A stretch of 64,000 nt of DNA from Dimorphilus gyrociliatus (Eukaryota > Annelida > Polychaeta > Dinophilidae): the NCBI GenBank assembly GCA_904063045.1, contig CAJFCJ010000022.1, positions 558,001-622,000 on the forward strand, written 5' to 3'. This document shows, in pieces, positions 35,221-47,634 of the stretch. Both the position numbers and the translations under genes were made by a program. The first letter of the stretch is position 1, and each line of letters opens with the position of its first letter. Below the pieces are notes generated by a model. The model saw only the letters and a program-made list of their open reading frames with translations. It had not been told where the DNA came from and made no database searches.

Positions 35221-35289
35221 GTAAACTCTTCTTCATAAAGGAAGTAAACAAAATTACAAATGAAGAAACAAGAAGATAAACAAACAAGT

Positions 35290-35315
35290 AAACAAACAAA
35301 CAAACAAACAAACAA
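35290..35315. repeat. (AAAC)n microsatellite
   Basis: Tetranucleotide run directly downstream of the bHLH stop codon. Confidence 0.9.
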
Positions 35316-37458
35316 ATAAATAAACATGTATACCAGCCTCGTATGTCTCAATGATAAATTATTAAAGGAAAACAAAAAAGGAATCACTCTAAATATAACA
35401 TTTTAACTGCATGTACACTCTGTTTGAATAGTTATATTATCATTATCATTATCGTTATCTTTGTTATATTATATACTTATATGTTTGTATTATGCTTATA
35501 TTTATTTATCTACTATAATTTTTAATACACATACTTTAGAGATCCTAATACTGTACGCTATTCGCCTTTCTATCACCTCTTCTTTAAACGCTGCACAATA
35601 CACTACTCAACTCTCCAATATCTCACTGAAAACTACGTAATGGCGTTACATAACTGGCATCCTATCCCCTCTAATAAGCTCATAAAAAGTATTGGTAAAA
35701 TTTTGTAAAATTTTAGACGCGTCTTCTTGATTTTAGCGCGTCGTGGGAAAAGATTAGCTAGTCGTTCAGAAGCAGTTTATCGCGCCTTCATCATCTGTTG
35801 CTATAAAAATCTCTTAAATCGTCCTTTTTGCCCGATAAACTACCGACCCGTAATGGGTTTAAGTTGATTTTCTGCTTGGATGGTGATCGAATTGCTATTA
35901 ACGAGTATTGAACCGACTATAAACGACGTTTGTGGTTGTCTAATTGAATTTCAGCAAGAAATATTGGCGGAACACACTAATTTATGCTAATTCGTTGTTC
36001 GGAAACATTGATGGGCGTCTGTTAGAAACGATTAGACGCTTCGTTTAAGTTTGCTTCGAAAAAAATCGCATCAAATTTATTCGATTCTTCCTATAATTAC
36101 GTAAAGAATAGGAAGAGGAAGGGGAGTGCCGGGGTGGAGAAGTCAGAATCGGAGTAGGAATCGTCCGAATAAAAGTCAAGGGAACATAAGATATTTATAC
36201 CAAGCATCGTCTGTATAAAGATGATGGAAAAGCGTCTATTTACTCTAGGAATTGGCTAGAAAGTTTCCAATATTCGCATTTTTACCCACCGTCACTTTGT
36301 TCCCAAAAGGCAGATGACCGAAATTTTTTCTATGTAAACATTCTATTGTCACATGATTAATTGGATTTGGCGTCTAAATATTGTCTCTTTTCAACGCCTT
36401 CTAGGGGAAGAGGGAAATATAAAAAGGAGGCTATTTATAGAAGAAAATTCAAGATTTGTACCTTTTTTGGCATCGTCTATGCTAATTATCTAATTTCCAT
36501 AATTAAGATAAAAAAAAATAATTAACTACCTTACGCTTCTTTCTTCCTAAGTAAATCGCATTAAGCGTTAAGACTATAATTTTCCCTTTGATCTTAACTA
36601 ACCTACCGAAATTGTTACCTAATTATGAAGCGTTTCAACGTCCTAATAAGGCCTAACTATTTTTATTCTTATATATAAAACTCCGTATCTCGATCTGAAT
36701 ACCTAATTAGGAGAAATGTCGCAGGTGTCCATCTCGATCTTTCAGAGTCTTTTAAAGCCGACTCGCCGGATTATCACCTGAGACTTGGCGACTGGCTCTT
36801 TACGTTCTATCAACTGTTATATTTATTAAACTTTAAACGGAACTCTGAACCTGATGAATATTGCGACAGAGCGTTCTTTAGGCGTCTATTTACGGTCTAG
36901 TAGTGAGTGAGCTGTGTAAATAGATGAATTAAATAAATTCCGACGAGTTCGCTACTATCGAGTGGTACTTGTGGGAATTAAATTGTTCTATTAGACGCTT
37001 CTGGGCGTAATTGAACTCTGTTACGACGTCATTCGCCAATTCGGGTGTTCTCTGTAGTAAAATTCCATCAGAATTATGAGTTTATACAAAGAGTTGACAA
37101 GGGTAAAAACAATTTGATCATTTTAGAGAAAAAAGAGAGATTGCCCTCTTATTTCTATCTAAAGCTTTAACGGTGGCCGACATGAAACGGAAGAAAAAAC
37201 CATTGAAATATAATAACTAAAAAAGCAAAGAGATTGAAAGAGGGAGGGAGGGAGAGATGGAGAGGGAGAGGAGGAGAAGAAAGAGGAAAGAAAGGTTATA
37301 ATAGGTAAGAATATATATGCATTATGAATATAAAAGTACTTTAGATATAACTTATAGATAGGTTTATACTATGCAGTTACACACTGTATCTATACAAAAA
37401 AATACGCTGTCAAATTTCACTACACTCTCTTTAATCTTAAATCCGCTTTCTTCCCTCC

Positions 37459-37492
37459 TTTCTTCCTTTCTTTCTTTCTTTCTTCTTTTCTT
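37459..37492. repeat. (CTTT)n-like pyrimidine microsatellite
   Basis: Imperfect TTTC/CTTT run in the non-coding region upstream of the FAM20-like gene. Confidence 0.8.
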
Positions 37493-38295
37493 TTCTTCTT
37501 GTAGAGTTAATCAAGTTATACAAACCTCATACTCGAAAGTTTTTCCTCGTCGTAGAATTTAGATATTTCATTAAGTTTGGATGCTTTTCCAGTTGGCACT
37601 ATTCAGACAAAAAAATACGGTCACGTTCATATTTCTCATATAGAATTATGTATAATATTTCTATCTATCTTTTTAACCTTCTGCGATTGTAAGAGTCTCT
37701 GTTCTTTCCCCCTTCTTCATTCCATCTTACTGAATTAATCGAGTGGAAAGGCAACAAGAGTCCGCTCCCTCTAACCCGATATATCTCTTTTCAACGACAG
37801 TTATCATCTGGTTACATCAGTTTTACCCAATAGATGGAGGCACTCGACACGCCTTCAATGGATTGAACACTTAAAGGGCAATTGGTAAAAGGTGATGAAG
37901 CGAAAGTAGATGCGATGAATAGGAGAGACAAGGCTATTTATAAAACTTTGGTCCATTTAAATCTTGACCAATATTACTGAGTATCTTTAATAAGAGAATT
38001 AATACGAGTCATTCAGAAAGTGGCGGACAGATAATATTTAAACGTTAATTAATAGAAAGTAAAGAGACTATCTATTGGTAAACAAAACAGACTAATTGAT
38101 TGCCGTATTTCAGTCCACATAGTCCAATGGGGTAAAGTGAACGCTTTTAAATAATTGATTAAGATTGATTGTCTTCCCAGGACGCTGAAAGACAATCAGT
38201 TGAGCATTTTCTTTTGATTTATACGGAAGGTTTTCATTAAGAAAAGGAAGGAATTTTTTTCTTTTATCTTAAGTCTAATCCCAAATGAATTTATA

Positions 38296-39917
38296 ATGAA
38301 AAAACTATGGAGATTTACAAAGAGATTATCGATTTCAACTTTCTTACTGCTACTAATATGCCATCTACTAAGAATGAAACTATCTTCCTTCCTTAATGAA
38401 AGTACTACAAACTGCTCCAACGTTTGGCCTTTAATTGATAATAGAAAAACTAACGACGGCCATTTATACGACAATAACGAAAGGACTATCAACGATATTC
38501 TGGTATGTTTGAACAAATCTCAAGTCAACAATGTGTCGTTTTTCAGTAAAGAAGACGCCTTTATTAATCTATCTGATGTTGGTAGTAGTTTTAAACTATT
38601 AATACAATTAGATCCAAATCTAACGGTTGTATTTAAGCCAAAATGGTAAATTATATGTGAAATTTTCCAATCCGAAAAGAGTATAAGCCTTCTAATAATG
38701 TGACAGGTATAAAAAAAATAATTACGTAAAAGAATACTGGTATGAAGGTTTTGACGTTCCTCATTCGGAAGTAGCAGCATTTCACTTGGACAGGTAGGCA
38801 AGAGAGAGAAGAGAATGAATATTTTCACCTGTATAAACGTATAATTTAATTAAAATGTTGCAGATTATTAAATTTTAGAAAATCTCCTTTCGTAATTATG
38901 AGAAAATTTCACTTGTTTAATGAAATCATATCGAAATCCTCGAAATTCGTTCGAAAGAACGTAATTTTCAATTTAAAACGTAAATATATTGTTATATAGT
39001 TAAAGAAAAGGCGGCAATCTATATCATTTACATTTCAATCTTTTCTCCTTCCTTAATCAACTTTTAATCGAAATTATTAGTATACAGTATTATAAACAGT
39101 GATATATTAGACTATTTATCGTTGTTTCTTTAGAGAATCGCTGGTGTCTTACTTCTAAGTGCTACTTTTGCGAAGATGTCCTTGAGTCTTGCGCAGACTC
39201 TAATGGTTATATTGAAGGTTCTATTTCTGTATTTTTTCATAATATCAACTTGCTACCTAATCATCCGTGGACATATGAAAATTACTTCCGGTTCGTATAT
39301 ATTACGTTCTATGAGAACAACAATTAGCAATTAAATATATATATATATACTGTAATACATGATATTTATAGATATCCTTCACGTAATTGCGTTCAAATCA
39401 TTCAAAAGAAATATCCCCTCTTTGGAGAGAAAATTGCATTGAAATTTCTTCTAGATTTGGTCGATTTAGCTATTTTTGATTTTTTATCAGGTCACTTTGA
39501 CTCGAAAGTTTATATCGAGAGATCGGAACGAAATAGCAACGACTACAATACATTTGTCCATATAGATAGAGGAAGAGCGTAAGTTGATATCCAAAATCAA
39601 AGAACATAATAGACGCTTAAAGCAATTCTTTCGACTATTTCCATAGATTTAATGAGGTCGGAAACGTATCTAGATTGCTCTCAGGCATTAACGCAATTGT
39701 TCTTAGAAGTTGTTGTACTTTTCGAAGATCGACGTTTAATCTTATCAATCTTCTTTCAAAATCACCTCAAATGTTCGTAAAGAAATTTCGCACAATTCTC
39801 ATATCGAATCAACTCTATCTGCACGAAGAAACGTTTACAATATTAAATATGGCGATAATGAAACTATTCGAAAGGATGAGGGAATGCCCTCAAAGAGAGA
39901 TTTACGAAATTAACTAA
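38296..39917 (+). CDS. FAM20-family secretory kinase (FAM20B-like)
   Basis: Six exons: 38296-38645, about 38706-38791, about 38863-38978, about 39134-39293, about 39370-39578 and about 39647-39917, giving roughly 395 residues, close to FAM20B. The short basic N-terminus plus the hydrophobic segment ISTFLLLLICHLL is a type II Golgi anchor. Kinase landmarks in order: ATP-binding Lys in VVFKPKW, EGFDVPHSEVAAFHLDR (family signature), a Cys pair in SKCYFCED, catalytic Asp in FDFLSGHFDSKVY and metal-binding Asp in VHIDRGRAF. CCTFRRSTF is also typical. FAM20B phosphorylates xylose in the proteoglycan linker; FAM20C phosphorylates secreted proteins. FAM20B is my preference from length and the Cys motif, but the residues beside the catalytic Asp (SKVY, where the family usually has RHHY) are divergent, so substrate choice is open. 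Confidence 0.8.
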
Positions 39918-40306
39918 CACCGTAGTTAACGCACTTTTTGTTTCTCCCCCGCTCTCTCTTTCTTTTTACGACTGCAAAATGAATGTGAGTGTAATGGAGA
40001 GAAAAAAGATATTCTAATTATCTTTCAAGAGTACACAGGACTCCTCGGAACAAGAATTGGTCGAATTATAAATCTCTAGATCTCTCTCTTTCTCTCTTAA
40101 ATTTTATTTGATATTTTATGTTTATTATAAAAATATATCAGGGTAATAAATATTTAATCAACTATATCATAATTATTAGTATTTCAATTATACTGTAGCG
40201 TCTATATAGCGGCGTTAGTTTAGTTGAAATTGTCAGTAGAGCTAACCTATCTGCGCTTTGATTGGCAAAAGAATTGAAAAGAGTGTAAAATTCCTTGTTT
40301 ACAATC
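39918..40306. other. Spacer between FAM20-like and transporter genes
   Basis: About 390 bp, AT-rich with CT-rich patches. Nothing recognised. Confidence 0.5.
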
Positions 40307-42187
40307 ATGTTAGAGTTTCGTGTCCTTGCTGTTATTATTTTTGGATGTTTTGAGGTTCTACTCGGAGGTTTGGGCTTAGGTTGGCCAAGTTTAGTGTATA
40401 TGCTGAAGCACGAAGGTTTCTTTATCGAAAAATGCTCTAGTAACTCGACCATTCTTGAAGTCAATTGCAAAGAACGCGATACGGCCTTTAATCTCGTATT
40501 CTCCGTATCAATGGGATTAGCAGGATTTGGAGGACTTTTTTCTGGTTTTATTCTCGATAAATTTGGTTTATTCTGGTCGAGAATTAGTCAATTGTAAGAG
40601 TTTATTTACATTTTCGTTAAATCATATTTATTTCATACTTAATCAAAGTATTATATCATCTCTTTCAGTCTTCCGCTTTTATTGTGTTACGGTCTTCTCA
40701 GTTCCAGAATAGGTAGTTACATTCTTCAGTTACTCTTCCTTACTTTTTTAGTAGATGTATTCTTCAACAGTCAACGGCTCCCTTCTCTTTATAAGCATCA
40801 TTTCGTTGAATTTCTCTAATATACAAATTTTGAACAATTCTACCGTTTTGGCTAATCTCGTTCCACAATATAAAAGTATAATAATTTCAATATTCTCTTG
40901 TATGTTCAACACGTCGATTGCGGTTGCGGACGTAATAAAGGTTATATTATGTAATTTACCTATGTAAATGATACAAATACCGCTATAAACATATTTTAGA
41001 TTATCTACGAAAGAGGAATTGAAATGTACAAGATATTTTTGTTTCTTTCCGGTATTACGGTTATCCAATTAACGGCAAGCGGACTTTTGATGCCTTACAA
41101 TAAACCTTTGGATGAAAATTTTGAAACTTTAATTGAAAAGTTTCAGAAGAAAAAGGACAGTGTTCCAGATTTGGCGATAGGTATGCGTCAAGCGTGCCAA
41201 TCTACTCTGGAGATAGGTAATTACTATTTATTCTAAAAAAAGTATGACCTACTTATAAGAGAGATGTACAGTATATTAAATTGCCTTTTTACAGTTTCAG
41301 TAACTGCCGTGAAGAAAGATAAATTTTTGGATTTTAGAAACTTTTTACAACATTTCAAGAAACAAAAGAAGAAATTAAGAGAAACTTTAAGCAATAAATT
41401 ATATTTACTTACAGTCATGTTCGAAGCTGTAAATCATTTGAATGTAATCTATTATATAAGCTCTTTGAACTCGGTTATTGAAGATATGGCAGATAACAAT
41501 TCAGAATTAGGTAGGTTCTAAGCAATCTCTGCTTTATTCAAAACTTGACTCTTGCCTCTTAATAAAACTATTCTATTCCATCTTACTTTCAATCACAGTT
41601 AGCTGGCATATATCACTCTTCTCCTATATTCAATACGCTAATGTAATAGTTGCCTTGTTCATTGGATGGATTATAGAAAAAGCCGACAAATCGAACAATA
41701 GATTCGCTTTTTCGTTGATGACACTCGTCTGCATAATTTCTGGATCTTCAATTGTATTAATTGTAACAATTAAGGTACTAAACCTGCAGGTTGTCGGATA
41801 TTTTGGTTTTCTTTTAGCGCGTATATTGACCTATTCATTGCCACCAGTTATCTTCCTTAGATGGTTTGTATTGTATCTTTTGCCTGCCTTTTAACTTAGC
41901 TTTTATTCGATATTTCTAATAAAAAACTTAGGTTGGACAATGAACATTTTGGTATGGCTATGGGCTCTTGTCAAGTTATACTGAGTGCCTTCGGTCTGAT
42001 GGCTAATCCCTTGTATCGGCTCAACGTCGAAGTATTTCGAAAGAATAACTTGTATTCTACTCTTGCAATGCTTGGAATTTTATCGTTTTCCCTACCTCTG
42101 CCTTTCTATCTCATTTATAGAAAGAAAAGAGAAGTTAACGAAGATTATAACTTTGGAAAGGAGGTCAAGCCTTCTTATTCAAATTGA
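40307..42187 (+). CDS. SLC43-like major facilitator transporter
   Basis: Seven exons beginning at about 40307, 40669, 40771, 41001, 41296, 41600 and 41934. The third exon is best started at 40771 after TTCAACAG, because this keeps the frame from the preceding exon. The product is a polytopic protein of about 460 residues with many hydrophobic helices. The first helix and loop (EVLLGGLGLGWPSLVYMLK, then a short Cys-containing loop) and the helix pair around FSGFILDKFG match the start of SLC43 proteins (LAT3, LAT4, SLC43A3). FSNIQI followed by a TM segment ending VIKIIYERG, and DNEHFGMAMG near the end, also fit. Vertebrate members carry large neutral amino acids or, for SLC43A3, purine nucleobases across the plasma membrane. 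Which applies here is unknown. The central cytoplasmic loop is Lys-rich. Confidence 0.72.
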
Positions 42188-42667
42188 TCACGACTTTTGA
42201 ATGAGTAAAGAGATTGAAAACGACATGTGTACTTATATGAACGCAGCAGAATGTATAGAATGGAATATATAGAATAAAATAATTATTCAAATAAACGCCT
42301 TTAATTTGACTTCTTTCCATGAATAAATTATGATTAATTAACTTCCTTTATTACTCTCTTCTTTCTATTTTATCATTTCCGCTCTGTTTATCTAAAAGCG
42401 CTGAAAAAGTCATTTCTTTTTTTCAACTTTGAATTTTATAGATCAATGACTTGAAAAGAAAACGTATTTGTTTATTGTTCAAACTATATATAGATATACA
42501 CGAAACTTGATGGCCACTTTCAACGTTACATATAGTCACATCAACAATTTCATTAAACATGGGAGAAAACAGAAGTTTTAATGAGAATAAAACATCTGTA
42601 AGAGCGCAAAGTCTAATTTAGATTTTAAATAAAACTGGCAAACAGGCTTCTCATTCGAGAAACAACC
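42188..42667. other. Spacer before carboxypeptidase 1
   Basis: About 480 bp, AT-rich, holding the transporter 3' UTR (AATAAA-like words near 42274) and the promoter of the carboxypeptidase. No other element seen. Confidence 0.5.
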
Positions 42668-44485
42668 ATGAAAATTCGTATTGTTCTGCTGGTTATTTCC
42701 TTAATCTCCTTTTCGTATGGAGAAAGGAAATCGTACAAGGGGTATAGTTAATTCTAATAGTTTTATTTGACACCTTGACAAACTGTCTTCTCTTTATAAA
42801 TTTCTAGTTATAAAATAGTTAAGGTTATTCCAAGCGATCAGCAACATCTAGAATGGTTAAAGGATGTTTACAAACAGGAAAAGGTTAATTGAAAAAGCAA
42901 CAAATAAACAAAAAATAAAAAATAAGATATCAGAATCAAATATTTTTCTTTCTCTTCGAAAGGTTGATTTCCTAATTGAACCTTCGGTTAAAGGTGTCCC
43001 ATGCGAAGTTCTGTTGTCGCCTCAACAACAAATTCCCTTCGAAAGAAGCTTGAACACTTTCAACTTTCAGTACGAAGAATCTAATGCAGATGTTGAAAGG
43101 TAAACAAAACTCGCCTATATTTATTCATCCTTCTATTGGTTGTGACCTATATTTTTAGCCCATTTCTTGTTATTCTTTAATTAAATAGCGACCTCCAGAC
43201 TCTTTGGTCTCGTTTGGATAATAATAAAAATTTTAATTTGGACGATTTCAACGACTTTGACACAATTATGGACGGTTTAGATGAAATGCAGTCCAGATGT
43301 CCAAATGGTGCTTCTTGTAGTATTAGAAGCATTGGTAATTCGCATGAAGGAAGGCTGCAAAAAGTTTTCGAGGTATCTAAATCTCTTTTCATTTTAATCA
43401 CTTAATTCCTTTTATTAAAACTCTTTCCTAACGTCAACTACTAGTTGACCAAAGAAGGCAATGGTAGAAAAATTATCTGGATTGATTCTGCTATTCATGC
43501 TCGTGAATGGCTCTCTGCCGCAACTGTTCTCAATATTTTAAATACCGTAAACTCTACAATAATCATCTATATTTTTCTTTATACTTAAACTCTGTTAACC
43601 TATCCGACAGTTGATTGAACAAAGCGATCAAGATGCTATTAACTTGTTCAACAAATACGACTTTTACTTTCTTCCAGTTGTAAATCCTGATGGGTACCAA
43701 TATACTTTCGACTATGTCTGTTGACCTTTACCTTACAAAACTTTTGCAAAATATTTTTTCTTATTATTGAAATTAAAGGATAGATTCTGGAGAAAAAATC
43801 GTCGCCAAAATCCTGGAGGATGCTTCGGAATAGATTTAAATAGAAATTACGATAGTAGATGGGGTACCGATGGCGTCTCCACCAACCCTTGTTCCCAAAC
43901 TTACCCTGGAGCTTCTGTAGCCTCCGAGAGGGAAACCGTTAATGTTCAGAATGAAGCTCTAAGAATTGGTTCAAATACTTTAGCTTGGATCACAACTCAT
44001 ACATTTGGACAGATGGTCTTAACTCCATTTTCATATACCGAAGATGGAATTTGCTACAGATCCGACGATTATGCTGAATTGGTTGGTATTAGTATTTACT
44101 TTACGTATAAAATGTCTACAATTTATCGACTATCATGATAAACATTATAGAAAAGGTCAGCTGACGCCTTTGCTAACGGAATTGAGGAAGTCTACGGAAC
44201 AAGTTGGGTTAGAGGATCGTTTTGCGAAGTTCTATGTAAGATTCAAAGACAATTTTCAATTGATAAAGCCAACTACTTTTGCTATCGATCGTTTTAGATC
44301 CTGGATCTGGTACCCTTGTAGACTACGTTAAGGAAAAAGCAGGTGTAAAATATTCCTACACACCAGAGTTGAGGGGTCCCGGTTTTGATCCATCTAGAGA
44401 TCAAATTCAACCAAGTTATAATGAATTTTGGAATGGCTTCAAGAAACTGATTGCTGAAATCGAAGCAATTGAAGGACTTAATTGA
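42668..44485 (+). CDS. M14A metallocarboxypeptidase, A-type (CP1)
   Basis: About nine exons from ATG at 42668 to the stop at 44485. Signal peptide (KIRIVLLVISLISFSYG), propeptide (about 95 residues, VKVIPSDQQHLEWL), then the zinc peptidase domain. Zinc ligands: His and Glu in IHAREW, and the third His in ITTHTFGQ. Substrate-binding Arg and Asn-Arg in FWRKNR and IDLNRNY, Tyr248 equivalent in EVLYPGSG, and general base Glu in YTPELRG. The residue seven after that Tyr, which sets specificity, is Val (44318-44320), pointing to hydrophobic or aromatic C-terminal residues as in carboxypeptidase A. Exon 8 must be read in the frame giving DAFANGIEEVYGTSW. The usual HSYSQ is HTFGQ here, a modest divergence. 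Probably a secreted digestive zymogen. Confidence 0.87.
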
Positions 44486-44733
44486 GGATTCGAGATATTC
44501 AAATTAAACAAGAGCTTAATTCCTACATCCGTCTAATATTCTTTAATTTTAAATATAAATTGAACTTAAAACAACAAAATTTGAAATAAAAAAAAAAGGA
44601 ATTCTCAGCTCAATAAATTCCTTATCAACAGTAAACAAATAAACAGTCATAGTTTAAAAATTATTCTCTCTTTATCAAAAATAGAGCCGACTGGACTAGT
44701 ATATCACGCTCCGAGAAAAATCTCAGAACTAAA

Positions 44734-47634
44734 TTACCATAATTCGGGATGGATCTCACGTTCTTCACTGTCATCTGCATCAAATGAGGTGCTAGCATTA
44801 TGCGGTCCCGAAGTACTGTTGTCAATTAAATTATTCGATTTAAATAGCAGAAAATAACAAATAGATTTTAAGATTTAGCAAGCATTTTTAAAAATTTTAG
44901 AAAGCATTTAGTTTTAATGAAATTATTAACCTAGATATTCAACAACTTACTTAAAAATTAATTTCAATAAATCAGGATCAAAATTCTTTCCTGCAGTACA
45001 AATGTCAACACTAGCCGTTTGACTATCAGTTTCTTTCTCGATGATACCCGCTCCTCTTACTCTCTCAAACAGTGTTAAATCATTATGCGTCTTTTTGTAG
45101 ATTTTTTCATCAATTGTTTCAACAACATAATTTTTTTTAGGGAGTTTTTGAGATATAAATCCTTCTTTCCAAATAAACTTTCCATCGTCTTTACAACTTA
45201 TCCACACAGATTCATAAAGCTGAAAAGATCTTCTATGAATTCGTTTACTTGCTTTCGATTTGGGAGAAGAGGAATTATTTAACACAGGTGATTCTTTCTT
45301 TTTTCTCTCCGAAATTGGCTATTGTGTAAACAACGATAATTGATCACCTATAGTTAATAAGTAAACTTTAATTTTTAGCTTACATTGGTCTTTATTTTTC
45401 TCTCAACTTTAATTTTTGAAATCTCGCATCTTCCATTGAGTTTAATGGGACTTTTGACTGTTTCAAAATTGTGATTGTTATTTTAACCAAACCCTTCATA
45501 ACAAATAAATTTTAGGCACCTTTAAGTTTGTCTTTCTTTATCTTTTCTGGGCTTTTCTTATTCAGGATTTGAATTGCTTTCTTTAATTTTAAGGCAGGTT
45601 TAGATAATGAGGCCTTCTTTAATAAGGTAGGACTGTTAGATTTTTTCACTGGAGATTTAATTGTCTTTTCCTAAAACATAATAAAATTTTATAAAATGTT
45701 GAAATCTTACTTTACTTTCAAATTTACTTAATGATATAACTTAAAACTTACGTGAGCCGTTTCTCCGTTAATAAATTGTTTCCTTTTCTTCTGATGTTCT
45801 TTTTGAAACTATTCATATAATATATATTTACATTAGTAAATGATTATTCTTTTATTATGACTGTCTAATACCTTCTTTAACAAAGATATTTGTTCCTTCT
45901 ATTTAAGAAAAAAAGGAATATTAATAAAAATAAATCCAACTCAAAAAAAAGTTATTCCTACCTCGCAAAATTCGTTAAGTTGGCGAAATCTTTTAGGAGG
46001 CTAAAAGAAGAAGTTTTCGTTTTTATTTCAATAAATTAAAGAGAAAGTAATTATAACATATATTTTTAATATCCAAATAATCTATACAAGTATATATATA
46101 CTGTATATATACACAACACATACAAACCAATGTATAGATTGCTGATATACAACCAATAATTTTAGGTTTAACTTACTAGGATATTGCGTCTATATCTTGA
46201 AGTCTTTGACGGATCCAAAAGCTGTTTGAAAACATTACATAATAAAGTTGTAAAAATAATGTGCTAATTATAATTAAATAATTTGCCAGATAAAGAGTTT
46301 TACCTTAGATCCTTTTCTCGGTGATCTTTCATTTTTTAAACGAACATTCTTATGCTTTACTATGAGATCACTAATTTGACTTTTTAATTCTTTACTTTTG
46401 ACCACTCTTCTCTTTTTAACATTTGATGTTTTAAACTCTGTTTTAAAATTGTTTTCTTCCCTTTTTCGTTTTAGAAGTGTTTTCTTCAGCCTGTTGTCCT
46501 TAAGGAGGTCGGAATGATTAATTTTCATATTTAGATTTATTCGCTTTTTATTCACAGTCTCTAATCTTTTATTTCGATGCTTAAGCAAAATTTCTTTATT
46601 TTTTTCACCTTCTAATTTTAAGGGACTTTTCTTTGGGGATTTGTCTGAATTTAAATTTAAGTCTTTCTTTTTTGCTTTATAAGCTTTAGTGGTGTTTAAT
46701 GGCTTTTTTGTTGTATTATTATTGGATTTCCTCTTTCTGTTGTTACCATCTTTTTCATTAGACTGTCCTTTATTATCTTCTATAACCGTTTCTGTCTCTT
46801 TAGCTTCTTTGCGACGTCGAGGTCCTCTTCTCGTTATTTCATTTTCGCTATTCGCATTCGAGCATTTCGAATTCACTACATCTTTATCCGGCTTACTCTT
46901 AGTAACGGTCTTGTTCTCCTTATTAAATTCTTTCTTTGATCCATTTACAAGCTTTTTCCTACCCCTTTTCGCTGGTTTTATCGAATCAGTATTGTTTAAT
47001 CGCGAAGTTTTATTATTAGTGGTTTTCTTTTGACGTTTATTCTTATCAGGGTTAGCTTCTATTTTATTTTTCACGTTCTTTTTGGAATGTTTATTTTTCT
47101 CTTTCGCAAAATTGCTCTCTCGAACAGGTTTTATTGATTTTACAGTTTCCTGTACGTGAAATTGATATTTTAATTTCAATTTTATTGCAAAATTTAAAAA
47201 AACAAAATTCTAAATTCATCTATTGAAATAAATAATTAAAGATTTCTCTATTATTTGTAAAATATTAGTTAAATTAATTTTAACTCCAAAAATATAGAAG
47301 AGAATCCGAAATAATTGAATAATTTTTGTAAAACGCATTGAAAATACTATAGGGTGCATTATATATTTTTAAAGAATAGTTTTGTAAAAAACAACAAGTT
47401 TAATTTAGAATTTTTAAGAGAATAACAAATGCTTAAGATATAAAGAAAACAATATTTACATTCTTCTTGGCGATTTTGCTTCTTTGAGTCCCCTTTGAAA
47501 TTTTACTGTCACCGTTCTATTCCAGCAGAAAGAGCGATAATGTAAGAGAAAAGTAACTGCTAATGGAAGAAAATACGTACCGATATGGGTTTCCGAGTCG
47601 TGGTTTTAAGACGCGGCTTCTTTTTAGCTGTCAT
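44734..47634 (-). CDS. Lysine-rich nuclear-type protein with SPKK/AT-hook-like motifs
   Basis: Unrecognised protein of about 560 residues in about 11 short minus-strand exons: starts at 47634 (MTAKKKPRLKTTT), then about 47465-47520, 46305-47152, 46175-46220, 45961-46000, 45872-45900, 45752-45808, 45535-45670, 45385-45455, 44953-45330, and an end exon 44734-44817. The long exon is extremely Lys/Arg/Asn-rich with PAKRGRKK and TRRGPRRRK (AT-hook-like), and SPKKSPLK and SPRKGSK (SPKK minor-groove motifs, possible CDK sites). These suggest a chromatin protein in the nucleus. Near the C-terminus is the only globular-looking part (about 45010-45240), with W-x-G, KKNYVVETIDEKIYKK and a following NDL. 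This resembles the SH3-like C-terminal domain of retroelement integrases, or a Tudor-like barrel. The acidic tail ends DADDSEEREIHPELW. Function unknown. Small exon limits are approximate. Confidence 0.6.

Larger units (their letters stand above)
35221..38295. other. Gene-poor region 3' of the bHLH gene
   Basis: About 3 kb without a credible gene. It begins with the bHLH 3' UTR, which has an (AAAC)n run. Between 35.7 and 37.0 kb the GACGC/GCGTC pentamer is again frequent (35716, 35719, 35738, 36015, 36035, 36232, 36370, 36882, 36993). A pyrimidine microsatellite lies at 37459-37492. The open frame at 37371-37562 is low-complexity and rejected. Confidence 0.5.

Noticed and set aside
38196-38828. 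Two minus-strand frames of about 100 residues
   Set aside because: Antisense to the first FAM20-like exons, without homology.
40755-40967. Transporter exon starting at the Met at 40755
   Set aside because: From there the preceding TAG stop or a frame shift breaks the join with exon 2. Starting at 40771 after TTCAACAG restores the frame and the family sequence.
46689-47033. 114-residue plus-strand frame rich in Leu, Phe and Ser
   Set aside because: Antisense of the Lys/Asn/Arg-rich exon; its composition is the expected complement.
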